From contig JADJNW010000013.1 in assembly GCA_016714085.1 (NCBI GenBank), forward strand, positions 186,001 through 250,000: a stretch of 64,000 nt of DNA, written 5' to 3'. Shown here one piece after another: positions 48,098 through 57,877 of the stretch. Position 1 is the first letter of the stretch, and each line of letters opens with the position of its first letter. The notes under the pieces are model-generated. The model saw nothing but the letters and a program-made list of their open reading frames with translations, did not search any database and was not told the origin of the DNA. Position numbers and translations under genes: made by a program. The stretch is from Saprospiraceae bacterium. Its GTDB lineage: Bacteria > Bacteroidota > Bacteroidia > Chitinophagales > Saprospiraceae.

Positions 48098-49243
48098 ATG
48101 ATACAAACTTTGAGAACTTTCGCTTTGCATAGCGCTAGTCTGACGATTGGCATTTCCTTCTTTTCGCTGAGTCTGCTGATGGGCACTTGGGTTGCTCGCA
48201 TCCCCGATGTGCAGGCACGTACAGGCTTGACCGATGGTCAATTGGGTATTTCCATGCTGGGACTTTCGTTTGGTGCTCTGGTCGGCACGACGCTATCAGG
48301 CTGGCTGTTGTCGAAACTACCTACCGGACGGGCTTCGGCGCTTAGCGCAGTCTTTTTCGGCGCAGCCATTGTCTTACCCGCTTTTGCTTTCGATCGATGG
48401 TCGCTGATGGCTGCTTTGGCATTGGTAGGCGCTACGAATGGCTTCATGAGTGTTTCGGTCAATGCGGCTGCCGCTGCTATCGAAAAAAGCTTTCGGATTT
48501 CTATTATGTCGGCCTGCCATGGAATGTTCAGCTTGGGCGGTATGATCGGCGCTGCCACCTCCGGTTGGATCGCAAGCATGAATCTTTCCCTCCAATGGCA
48601 TTTTTCCCTCATCGCTTTGTTGATGGTCTTGGCACAAATCGCGCTTCGCCCCATTTTACTAAGTCTTCCGAATAATGAAAGCAATGGCCCGCGCTTTGTA
48701 TTGCCACGCAAAGCCTTGCTGGGGCTGGCGATCATTTGTTTTTGTATCATTTTATGCGAAGGTGCGGTTGCCGACTGGAGCGCGGTTTATCTGAAAAATA
48801 ACCTCGGAAGCTCCGCATTCATTGCAGGATTGGGCTACGCTGGTTTTTGTTTGACCATGGCCATTGGTCGCTTCTCGGGCGATGCTATTCGCAGTCGCTG
48901 GGGTGCTAATCTGACTATTCGCACTGGTTCTTTGATTGCGGTGACGGGTTTGTTATTACTGATTGCTACTACCAGTCCGATTGCTGGGGTGTTGTGTTTT
49001 GTACTCATTGGGGCAGGTTTATCCACCATTGTACCTACTATTTATGGCGCTTCCGCTAAAGTGCCGGGCATTCCCGCTGGTACGGGTTTGGCTTCGGTTG
49101 CAACGGCTGGTATCGTTGGGATGCTCACGGGCAGAGTGTTGATCGGCAATATCTCCGATTTATATGGTTTGAATATCGCTTTGGCTTTGATGGCAATCTT
49201 GCTGGTAGCCGCCGCAGGTATGGCAAGCAAGGTGAAGGTGTAA
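48098..49243 (+). CDS. Major facilitator superfamily transporter
   Basis: A 381-residue protein with 12 predicted membrane spans. The early motif (GTWVARIPDVQARTGLTDGQLGISMLGLSFGALVGTTLSGWL) and VNAAAAAIEKSFRISIMSACHGMFSLGGMIGAATSG match the YbjJ-like group of MFS proteins. Substrates of this group are not well defined; the AraC neighbour hints at a sugar or related compound. The gene is complete, and its stop is followed within 20 bases by a tandem-repeat array. Confidence 0.85.
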   Translation: MIQTLRTFALHSASLTIGISFFSLSLLMGTWVARIPDVQARTGLTDGQLGISMLGLSFGALVGTTLSGWLLSKLPTGRASALSAVFFGAAIVLPAFAFDRWSLMAALALVGATNGFMSVSVNAAAAAIEKSFRISIMSACHGMFSLGGMIGAATSGWIASMNLSLQWHFSLIALLMVLAQIALRPILLSLPNNESNGPRFVLPRKALLGLAIICFCIILCEGAVADWSAVYLKNNLGSSAFIAGLGYAGFCLTMAIGRFSGDAIRSRWGANLTIRTGSLIAVTGLLLLIATTSPIAGVLCFVLIGAGLSTIVPTIYGASAKVPGIPAGTGLASVATAGIVGMLTGRVLIGNISDLYGLNIALALMAILLVAAAGMASKVKV

Positions 49244-49261
49244 TTTTGATAGCGATTTTCC

Positions 49262-49569
49262 AAAGTTTTAAGTGGATTACTCAAAAGTTTAGACCAGCAG
49301 GTCAAACTTTTAGCTTGTCAGGTTAAACTTTTAGGTCACAAGCGTAAAATTTTAGGTCGGGAAGCTAAACTTTTAGGTCACGAGGGTAAAACTTTAGGGT
49401 ATCAAGCTAAAATTTTGGGTCACACACCTAAAATTTTAGGTAGCAAGGCTAAACTTTTAAGTCGATAACCTAAACTTTTAGGTTCTGAACCTAAAAGTTT
49501 AGGTAGGAAAGGTAAAATTTTGAGCAGGGAGGTTAAAAATTTGACCTCGAAGGCTAAAATTTTAATAAA
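49262..49569 (+). repeat. Array of 15 degenerate 21-bp units, exactly phased
   Basis: An AAA triplet recurs at 49262 and then every 21 bases without exception to 49556, giving 15 units. The typical unit reads CTAAACTTTTAGGT followed by seven variable bases; the core is often palindromic (CTAAAATTTTAG). No insertion or deletion breaks the phase although the units differ at many positions. One forward frame is nearly free of stops and would encode K-L/I-L-G heptads, but a TAA interrupts it at 49466 and stops lie directly upstream with no start codon. The remaining bases to 49675 hold only the leader of the next gene. Confidence 0.9.
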
Positions 49570-49675
49570 TGACTTCTGTTGAATTCAGGCTCCACTAATA
49601 AGATTCTCGATTCTATATTTGGTTATAATTTGTATTTTGGCGCAGCAAATTCTATTCAAACTAACTTTACCTCCT

Positions 49676-50965
49676 ATGAAAAACCTATTCTTGCTGCTAT
49701 GCCTTGCGTTAAGCTTTTCTTTAAACGCGCAAACCAAATCCATCAAAAAATCACCACCTCTGACGGAAGCTACGCCGGAAAGCGTGGGAATATCTTCTGA
49801 ACGCCTGGCGCGCATCGATGCACTATGCGAAAATGCAGTGGCCGCAGGCGATGTGCCGGGTATCGTGGCATTGGTTGCTCGCAAGGGCAAAATCGTGTAT
49901 CATAAAGCTTTTGGTATGGCGGACAATCAGAGCAATCGGCAGCTGAAGCGCGACGATATTTTCCGCATTGCTTCACAATCAAAAGCAATTACATCTACCG
50001 CGGTGATGATGCTTTGGGAAGAAGGCAAATTTCAATTGGACGATCCGATCTCCAAATACATTCCTGAATTCAAAAACCCGCAGGTTTTAAGGACTTTCCG
50101 TTATTCCGATACTTCCTACACCACCGAAGCGGCAAAGCGCGAGATCACGATTCGGCATTTGCTTACGCATACATCGGGCCTCGGCTACGGTGTGATCGAT
50201 GGCGACGAACGTTTTAAAATGTTGTATAATAAAGCGGGGATTACCGATTTATTTACCACCGAAAATATCAGCATCGAAGAAAGCGTGAAAAAACTGGCGA
50301 AATTGCCTTTGCACCATCATCCCGGCGAGGCTTATGTGTATAGCGAAGGCTTGGATGTGTTGGGTTATTTTATTGAAATAATGTCGGGAATGCCTTTCGA
50401 CGAGTTTTTGCGCAAGCGTATTTTCGATCCGCTGGGTATGGATGATACTTATTTTTATCTCCCTTCTGCAAAGTCGAGTCGCCTTGTATCTGTGCAAAGG
50501 CGCGAAAATGGTAAGTGGATGCGCTACCCGACTACTTTTTACGATCCCGATTATCCGATCAAAGGCGCGAAGCGCTTTTTCTCTGGCGGGGCGGGCTTGT
50601 CGAGCACTGCTAAGGATTACGCTACTTTTCTGCAAATGTATTTGAATAATGGCGAACTAAATGGCGTGCGTATTTTGAGTCGTACGACGGTGCAAGTCAT
50701 TATGAGTAATCATTCCGGCGATTTGTTTGGCGGTGCGAACAGCGACTATGGTTTGGCTTTTGGCGTACTTACTGAAGCTGGGCAGGCCGCAGGCGGGCAG
50801 GGGAGTGCCGGTACGTTCAATTGGGGTGGTTATTTCAATACGCAATATTTCGCTGACCCAAAAGAGCAAATCATTGGCATCATCATGAAACAAACCCAAG
50901 GGCCTACCTCCGATCAAACAAGTTGGAAATTCCGCTTATTAGTAGGGCAGACGGTGGATGATTAG
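49676..50965 (+). CDS. Secreted serine hydrolase, class C beta-lactamase family
   Basis: Start set at 49676 (MKNLFLLLCLALSFSLNAQ), which gives a signal peptide; upstream in-frame codons do not. The 429-residue protein has the nucleophile in FRIASQSKAITSTAV, ITIRHLLTHTSGLGY, the tyrosine motif in YVYSEGLDVLGY (YSE instead of YxN) and FFSGGAGLSSTAKDYATF. It resembles the truncated hydrolase at the start of the window more than the 542-residue one. It is probably an esterase or peptidase acting outside the cytoplasm. A run of 12 T follows the stop. Confidence 0.87.
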   Translation: MKNLFLLLCLALSFSLNAQTKSIKKSPPLTEATPESVGISSERLARIDALCENAVAAGDVPGIVALVARKGKIVYHKAFGMADNQSNRQLKRDDIFRIASQSKAITSTAVMMLWEEGKFQLDDPISKYIPEFKNPQVLRTFRYSDTSYTTEAAKREITIRHLLTHTSGLGYGVIDGDERFKMLYNKAGITDLFTTENISIEESVKKLAKLPLHHHPGEAYVYSEGLDVLGYFIEIMSGMPFDEFLRKRIFDPLGMDDTYFYLPSAKSSRLVSVQRRENGKWMRYPTTFYDPDYPIKGAKRFFSGGAGLSSTAKDYATFLQMYLNNGELNGVRILSRTTVQVIMSNHSGDLFGGANSDYGLAFGVLTEAGQAAGGQGSAGTFNWGGYFNTQYFADPKEQIIGIIMKQTQGPTSDQTSWKFRLLVGQTVDD

Positions 50966-51022
50966 AAGTTTGGGGTTTAAAGTTTAGGGTTTTTTTTTTT
51001 TAACTAAACCAACGATTGACTT

Positions 51023-51875
51023 TCAACTTCTCCTCAAAAATTCAATCGTCCGTTCCCAGGCAAGTTTCGCGGCTTTTTCATCGTAGCGAGGGCCTGCGGT
51101 ATCATTATGAAAAGCGTGATTCGCGCCTTCGTACACAAAAAGCTGATATTCTTTATTATGTTGCTTTAATGCTTCTTCATAAGCCGGGATGCCAGCATTG
51201 ACACGCTCGTCCAATCCGCCGTAATGCAGCATCAGCGAAGCCTTGATCTTGGGTACGTCTGCGGCTGCTGCCTGGCGGCCGTAAAACGCTACTGCTGCTT
51301 GCAAATCAGGGTCATTCACTGCCAGATTATTTGCCATCGCACCGCCCCAGCAGAAGCCAACGCAACCGGTCTTACCAGTGGCTTTGGGTAATTCGCGTAA
51401 ATATTTTAATCCATCTTTAAATAATTGAATAGCAACGGGTTGCTCCAATTTTCCAATTAGATCGCGCGCTGCATCAGGATCACTGGGCGTATTGCCTAAA
51501 GGCGACAATCCATCTGGCGCCAGAGCCGTAAAGCCTGCCAGCGCTACGCGTCGTGCCACATCTTCGATATGCGGATTCAAGCCTCGGTTTTCGTGAATGA
51601 CTACGACGCCCGCTCGTTTTTCTTCTTCTTGGGCGTTGCCAAATAGCCCCTTATTTTTTGCCATTGCTATCGTATTCTATATAGCTGGTTTCTATTTCAT
51701 TTTTGGCATCGGCGGTGGTATCTGCACTGGAAAAATCCAATTCCAACTTAGGTAAAATTGCCATTGCGCCAACGGTGCTTCCGGCAAGAATGGTGAGTCG
51801 TTTCATGAATTCCTGGCGACTGATAACGCCATGCGTGAATTGGTCAAAAAGATCGATGATGCGTTGGTTGAGCAT
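51023..51875 (-). CDS. Dienelactone hydrolase family protein (frameshifted)
   Basis: The N-terminus (MLNQRIIDLFDQFTHGVISRQEFMKRLTILAGSTVGAMAIL) is a hydrophobic segment typical of exported Bacteroidota members. The hydrolase domain has VVVIHENRGLNPHIEDVARRVALAGF, the nucleophile Cys in GCVGFCWGGAM, and the acid/His region GANHAFHND. The frames join at the T run 51654-51659 (plus strand); one base fewer gives SNGKNKGLFGN. The restored protein is about 284 residues. It is 12 bases downstream of the TPR-CHAT gene and may share its transcript. Confidence 0.87.
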
Positions 51876-51887
51876 AGGTGTTTGGTT

Positions 51888-54727
51888 TTATTGTTTAAAA
51901 CGCAATTTGAACAAATATAAAATAAAAAATAGAACAAGAAAACCTCCTGTTAATAAAGATAAAATAATTGGCAATCTATAATTATTACAATCATTCCATT
52001 GAATGGCACTTTCTTCTCCAAGATAAACGATTCCAGACCAATAATAGGGCGATTTTTGAAAAGCGGGTACATTTATATCATCCAGATACGCAATTTTAGC
52101 TTGATGTAAAGCGGTCGGTTTGCTACGACCTGCTTTCAATTCTTCATACATCCTTGAAAACAAATCGGCAGTGGCGGCTTCATTGATCGTCCAAAGACTT
52201 GACACTAAACCTTTTGCGCCAGCGTATGTAAAAGCGCGGGATAAACTCATTACGCCTTCTCCTTTTCGGAATTGGCCAAGCCCGGTTTGGCAAGCGCTGA
52301 GCACTACCAAATCCGATTGCAATGAAAGTGCATAAATGTCTGGCAGATAGACAGTTCGGTCGTAGAATTCCACGCTCGGAAGCAATCCATTCGTGTCAAC
52401 TCCGGCATGGGTGGAAAGGTGTAAGATGCGATAATCGCCTGCAATGCGCTTCCATTGTTCAAAACTAGCTTTATTATCTGCGAATTGACGACTATTACAA
52501 GTAGATTTTACAGGCGTTTCTTCTTGACTGAGTAATAATGGCGGTAACCCGCGTTCTTTTTGAGTAAAACGGGGAGCTATTTGTAAAAGATTATGCTTCG
52601 CTTGTCCGGATAACTGCTTTTGACTTTTTAATACGGCTAAAGAAAATGCATAATGGATATTATATTGATGTAATAAAAAAGGCGCACGTTCCCATCCTGC
52701 TTGGGGTGCAGCTTGATAATACAGGGCTTCAAAAGGTAAAAAAGCCAACCAGGCATCAGGGATAATTAATAAATTTTGATTTGTATTATGTAATCCTGAT
52801 AAAGTAGATTCTAATATAGATTGATAAACTTTATATGCCAAAGCGCGATAGGCATCAGGCGTTTGCATGGCTGCACGAGATTGTAAATAAGAAAGTAAAG
52901 TTTGCGTTTGATTTGCTAATGTATCAGGCTGTTCCACTCTTTGCCAGGTTGCTTTTCCCGTTGGTGATTGTCCAAAAATTTCAATATGTTTTTCTCCTAT
53001 AAAATATTCTATAATAGTATGTTGAGGCATGGTCTGCTTCAATTCTTGAATAGAAGCGTTTGTGAAGCGCTCGGTTTGCTGTTGCAGCGCTGCCCAGGCA
53101 GGATGTTTTTGTTGTAATGTTTCTTCGGTTTTTTGTAATTCTTGTAATAATTCATCCTTTTGCTGCACCCATTCAGCATATTGCGGCGCATTGGATTCCA
53201 GGAGTAATAATCTTTCAAAATAAGCCACTTGCTGCCGGATATTGCGCGATTTTATTAATAAAGAATCATTAGATATTAATAATTCCTGGAAATAATTTCG
53301 TTGAACGGCCTCTAATAATACAGATGATTTAACCTGTTCCGCGTTCGCCCAGGCATTATATAAATAAGTCGTATCTTTACTTAAAATATAAAGTTGACAG
53401 GCTATATCAATAGCTTTTTCAACTCTCCGACGACTTTGTGATAATAATGTAATTTTGGAGGACTCATATTGTAATAAACGGCGCAATAATAACTCTGTTT
53501 GCCCTGCCAGTTGATGGCATTCTAATGCCAATTCTAATATTTCTTGTTTTTTATTTATTTGATATAATAAAATCAGCGCATCGGCTTTGCCTTCAAGGGC
53601 TTCATAAATCGCATTCTCTTCGTAAAGTTGCTCAACTTCAGGTAATGCATTTATTTCATTAACAGGAAAATCAGGAATCAAACTACTCAAAGCATTATTA
53701 AAAGCTGTAATTGCTTTCACCGCATTATTCATTTGTAAATAACACCTGCCTAATTCTATTCTGATTTTGGCAATATCCCGATGTTGAAAAGTTCCCCGAC
53801 CTATTCTGCCATATTCCAGTGCTTGTTGTAAAGTGGAAAGCGCAGCGGCAGGCGCTCCTTCTATCCTGAATAAACGCGCTTTCACTAAATAAGCGCCGGA
53901 AAGGTAATCATATATGCCTTCTTCATCAGGTGAATGTTTTTTAATTATATTTAAAGTAGCAATCGCTTTTTCGATATAATAAGATGCTTCTTTGAAATTA
54001 TTTACTTCCAGATAACTTTGTGCTAAAGATAATTCTAATAAACCGGATTTTATTGGCAATAAATCTTTACAATCCAAGCCTTTTTATAAGTATTTATTGC
54101 GTTGGCCTGGTCATTTTCATTCCAATAAGTGAGCCCTAAATTATTATATACGCCTGCTAAAGCGCCTGCACTCGCGCCATCAGGATGGGTTTCAATGGCA
54201 TTCAGATAAAGGGCTCTGGCTTTTTCATTATCGCCCAAGCGGGTATAATGTGCACCTAAAGGAAGATATAAATAATCTAATGCTTCAAAGTCAGGGAAAT
54301 GATATTTTTGATATAATATTAAAGCCGTTTCATATGCTTTCACCGCGTCAGAAATCTTACCCAATTGAAAGAGATGATAACCCCGATTCACTTGAATCCA
54401 AAGGATTGCCTCCGCTTCAGCTTCATTTTTTGAAGTGCGCCAGGCATTTTCTATTACATGATTTAAAATTTGTAAAGATTTGCGGGAATCTTCAAATTCT
54501 ACGGCTTGCCAATCCCAATAAGTATAAGCCCATTCAGCAAGACTGTCGGTTTGTTTATAATAATTTGCTTTTTGTTGATAATAATAAGCGAGGCTATCAG
54601 CATTATAAGTATTTTCAAATATAGCAATTTTTTCATCCCAGACAGATAACGAATCCTGACTGGCTAAAAGCAGAAAACTTATAATAAAAAGCAATAAAAT
54701 ATTATATAATGACCGTTTTACAATCAT
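51888..54727 (-). CDS. Exported TPR-CHAT protease with C-terminal membrane anchor (frameshifted)
   Basis: An N-terminal signal segment (MIVKRSLYNILLLFIISFLLLA) is followed by about 550 residues of tetratricopeptide repeats and coiled coil, then a CHAT caspase-like domain. The catalytic His is in ILHLSTHAGVD, the catalytic Cys in VVLSACQTGLGQFRKGEG, and AGAKGLVSSLWTINEAATADLF closes the domain. The protein ends in a transmembrane helix (ILSLLTGGFLVLFFILYLF) and a basic tail. Signal peptide plus C-terminal anchor would place the protease in the periplasm. The frames meet at 54076-54077, where one base is missing. The restored protein is about 946 residues. It lies downstream of a PKD/outer-membrane gene and near a divergent ECF sigma/TPR anti-sigma pair. 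Confidence 0.87.
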
Positions 54728-54780
54728 AAGCGTTCAGCGTATTGAAACACTAAGATCGCTTAGTTTATTTATATTTTCTA

Positions 54781-54833
54781 ATAATATCAAAATCATCTGA
54801 TGACTCTAAGTCATCAGATGATTTTGATATTAT
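54781..54833. terminator. Perfect 25-base inverted repeat between operon genes
   Basis: The arms at 54781-54805 and 54809-54833 are exactly complementary around a CTA loop (inner sequence CATCTGATGACT/AGTCATCAGATG). The left gene's stop codon lies inside the base of the stem. It could terminate transcription or stabilise mRNA between the PKD and TPR-CHAT genes; the flanks are A/T rich but lack a clean T run. Confidence 0.75.
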
Positions 54834-56850
54834 AATTTCCACGAGGCAAAAAGCGAAACATACCAATTCCTTTCTTTTTCCAAAGGAAGCACCCCGCGTA
54901 AACCCAAAGCCGGACCTTGACGCACCATACCTAATTGGAAATCAGCGAAAAACGCAGCGTGAAAAAGCCAATCTTTAACATTATTGCTGGAAGTGCTTGT
55001 CTGGCGTGTAAATAAATCCGTGAGGGGCTGCATTTGCTCGCGCGGAATATCAATATTCGGTTCGGGAGAACGATAAACTTTACGTTCCAGGGTAATTTCT
55101 TCTGTAATTTGATCGCGTTGTAATTCAATATTTACCAAAGCCCCAACTCCGGCGCTTAACCAATCTGTAAAGTTTTTACGAATTTGTAAAGGAATGACAT
55201 TAAAATATAATGGATTTTGAGTTGTTTGTTGCATCGTTGTGTAAACAGAATCCACAACAATGATAGTGCCTTGTATCCTTTCCCATATACTGGTCGAATC
55301 TTGAAATGTATTTTCTTGTGTAATAGAAGCCGACGGAAATCCTGTCCATAATTCTATCTGGAAAAAGCGTTTATAAGGTTTAAAAGGCGCAAGACTTACA
55401 CCAATATTATAATAATTTTGTTGAGGATTATCAGGAAAAATATTTAATCCTGCCATAATGCCCGGAGATATTCCTGGTTTAAAATGCGTAGCGGTTCGAT
55501 TCGTTATAATAGGCGGATTCTTGTCAAACACAATACTGGCGCGGGTGTCGAGACTTAATTTGCGAATTTTTTTACTGGGAATTAAACGATATTTTACAAA
55601 TCCTTTCGTAGAATCTCTATCATTAACCCCCTCCTGACGCGTGCCGGGTAAATAAATATTTTTAAATGTAAAGATAATTTTATCTTCTTGAAATGAAGTA
55701 TCCAGACAACTCCAATTAACAGGCTGATCGGGGCATAATAAACATGTAGGATACAAATCAATCACCTCTAATTCTATCATATTCAGACCATTTGGCACAT
55801 CGCAAGTAATTTGTACGGTGCTGGCGGGGCCTTCGCCATTATTTTGAAAATGAACTTTATATTCTAAATCTTTATTACGAATACGCCGAAAGTTCATGCG
55901 TCGCTGGGAAACCGCAATATAATTAGGATCATGCGAAGCAACAATTTCCATTTCCATGATATATTCTTCCACAACACGCTGATCGTCAGAGATAAATAAT
56001 CCGGTAATTGTAATAATAGCATTGGTATCGGCCAACATTTCATTGGTTGCGTGAAGCGATATAAATAAATTGCGTTCTTCGCCTGCTTGTAAACCATTGA
56101 AACTCCAACTTTTACTGTTTTTATAAATAGTCTTTAAATTATTTAATGCTGCATTTGGATCTTGGTCAGGCAAGCTTATATCATACCAATTGCTAATATT
56201 ATTAAGGCTCGCCCAGCCATTAATATTAATATCAGGTTTATTATTTATATAAGTTATTATATCTTGTTCTTCTCTTTCTCCATAATGTTTGCGGGCTTCC
56301 TGGAAAGTAAAATGCTCGTTTTTATATGATTTTTGATTATAAAATAAATGTAATTTGCCGGACTGTGTAATTGGTGTTTGATTTTTATATGCCAGAATAC
56401 ATACCAATTCTTCCTCCGCTCTTGGATTGCGGATAGCGCGAAGCCCAATAGTGGCGCTGGTTTCCTCTAATACTGCCGGCATGGGTTGCGCATTGGCCAT
56501 TATAGTTTTGGGAGGTTCTTTACTTCCATCTACTTTCTTTTACGCGACTTGGGCGCTTTTCCATTATCATATTTACCGGTAGCAAGTAAATAAACTTCAT
56601 GTCTGGCTGTATCTTTATAAATATGGGAAGGATTTTCCGCAAGGCTAACAGTGCCATCGCCAAACTCCCATTAGTATTCATAATAGGTGGCGGGCGCTCC
56701 GGCAATTTGGACAAGCGGCGGTAAAATCGGCGTGAATATTACATGAGGCGTATCATAGCGTACCGTAAAATCCGCTTCCCGTTCGACGGTTGTCTGCGCT
56801 AAAAGAAAGGAAGTTATTAAGCTAAGGAATAATATGGATAGGGTACGCAT
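54830..56850 (-). CDS. PKD-domain protein with C-terminal outer-membrane-like region (one in-frame stop, one frameshift)
   Basis: Start at 56850 (MRTLSILFLSLITSFLLAQ), a signal peptide. A PKD domain follows (WEFGDGTVSLAENPSHIYKD), interrupted by a TAA at 56670-56672 directly before WEFGDG, while the frame on both sides is the same. A one-base gap at 56534-56536 shifts the frame again before GSKEPPKTIMANAQPMP. The middle is a long beta-rich region with a DUF11-like stretch (YKVHFQNNGEGPASTVQITCDVPNGL). The end (LSAGVGALVNIELQR, ADFQLGMVRQGPALGLRG, WYVSLFASWKL) looks like outer-membrane beta strands. Restored length about 673 residues. Likely a surface or envelope partner of the TPR-CHAT protein encoded next. 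Confidence 0.72.
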
Positions 56851-57056
56851 GGTAGTAAATTATTTTAATTATATAATAAAGTATTTAAGCAATTGATCAT
56901 TAATCATTGACCATTTTGCAAAACATTAAAGACCAGTAGCTTATTCCAAATAAAAGTTATAGTTATTTTAGAACAAGCACTTATACCTTATATAAAAATG
57001 GTATATTTTATGATGCAAAAGTCGAAGTTACAAATTTCGGGTTATAAAATGATAAA

Positions 57057-57079
57057 GCCCCCGGCATAAGGCCAGGGGC
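57057..57079 (-). terminator. Terminator hairpin after the small lipoprotein gene
   Basis: On the minus strand GCCCCTGGC (57071-57079) pairs with GCCGGGGGC (57057-57065), with one wobble, followed by TTTATC. It lies about 28 bases after the stop of the gene ending at 57107. Confidence 0.55.
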
Positions 57080-57106
57080 AAGTTCAGGGATTATAAGCAT
57101 CAACCT

Positions 57107-57661
57107 TTACCAACTGATGGTAATTGTAACTTTACCAATTTTTATCGTGATGGTAATGGTGAGCAATTGAGGCCCAGTACCGTTTCCGTCTGGAGAAGTA
57201 ATTCTATAAACGCCTTTTGCAACTTCGGCTCGCTGACCATCATATTTCAATCCGGCATTTGCATAAGCTTGTTTCATAATATGTTCCGGCAGTTGAAAAG
57301 TTTCTTCTACCGTTAATGCTTTCTTTTCAAGTAGTTGTGCACGGAGTTCAGGGCTTAGTTGTTCGATATCTACTTTCATTTGCATTTGTACAGCGCCATC
57401 TTCCATAATAGTAGGCTTTGTAAGAGCATGATCCAGCTCAAGCGGCAAGGAAAATGCTTCTTTTTCCAGTAAATCATCGGTGCGAATACAGAGCAAACCG
57501 CCAGGTCGGCAAGAATTGAACTGTCTGCCTAAGCCAATCACGATCCAACGGTTGTTGTCAGTCGGAGACAATGTCTCAGAGGTATCTTTTTCGCAAGATT
57601 GAAAACTAATGCTTACAAAAACCAACATTAGCACTAAACTGAAGATTTGAAACTTTTTCAT
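57107..57661 (-). CDS. Lipoprotein of unknown function
   Basis: A 184-residue protein with a lipoprotein signal (MKKFQIFSLVLMLVFVSISFQSC). The mature part has two cysteines close together (SCRPGGLLC), an acidic helical middle (VDIEQLSPELRAQLLEKKALTVEETFQLPEHIMKQAY) and a striking C-terminal beta segment of alternating hydrophobic residues, LTITITIKIGKVTITISW. I recognise no family. Such a terminal strand could complete a beta sheet in a partner. It is on the same strand as the glycine-zipper lipoprotein upstream and the PKD gene downstream. Confidence 0.68.
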   Translation of the reverse strand: MKKFQIFSLVLMLVFVSISFQSCEKDTSETLSPTDNNRWIVIGLGRQFNSCRPGGLLCIRTDDLLEKEAFSLPLELDHALTKPTIMEDGAVQMQMKVDIEQLSPELRAQLLEKKALTVEETFQLPEHIMKQAYANAGLKYDGQRAEVAKGVYRITSPDGNGTGPQLLTITITIKIGKVTITISW

Positions 57662-57815
57662 GGGAATATTTTTTTTGTTGATGAATAATGTTAATTATAA
57701 AATAATGACAGTATAATAATTGATAAATATGTTATTGTTTTCCAGATAGTTAGATTTTGATGCCCTTGGGCTTTTACCTTTAATTTTATATAATAATATT
57801 TGGTTTTTTGGGGGG

Positions 57816-57843
57816 AGGCTGCAACCCCGGAGAGTCGCAGCCT
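57816..57843 (-). terminator. Possible terminator after the glycine-zipper lipoprotein gene
   Basis: AGGCTGC (57816-57822) and GCAGCCT (57837-57843) form a seven-base stem. On the minus strand it is followed by C and then A-rich DNA rather than a T run, so the call is weak. Confidence 0.35.
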
Positions 57844-57877
57844 GCGTCAAACGGTTCATGGGATAGTTCGTTCTTGA

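Noticed and set aside
49262..49569. The 21-bp array as a CRISPR array
   Set aside because: Units are too short, cores are degenerate, and there are no repeat/spacer boundaries or cas genes.
49262..49569. The 21-bp array as a translated heptad-repeat protein
   Set aside because: The open frame has no start codon, has stops immediately upstream and an internal TAA at 49466; no other frame is open.
50990..51001. The run of 12 T after the serine hydrolase as a terminator
   Set aside because: There is no stable GC stem directly before it; it is also a site where base count is unreliable.
51888..54727. A type III-E CRISPR Craspase system
   Set aside because: There is TPR-CHAT architecture and a nearby sigma factor, but no gRAMP/Cas7-11 gene, no CRISPR array, and the protein has a signal peptide and membrane anchor.
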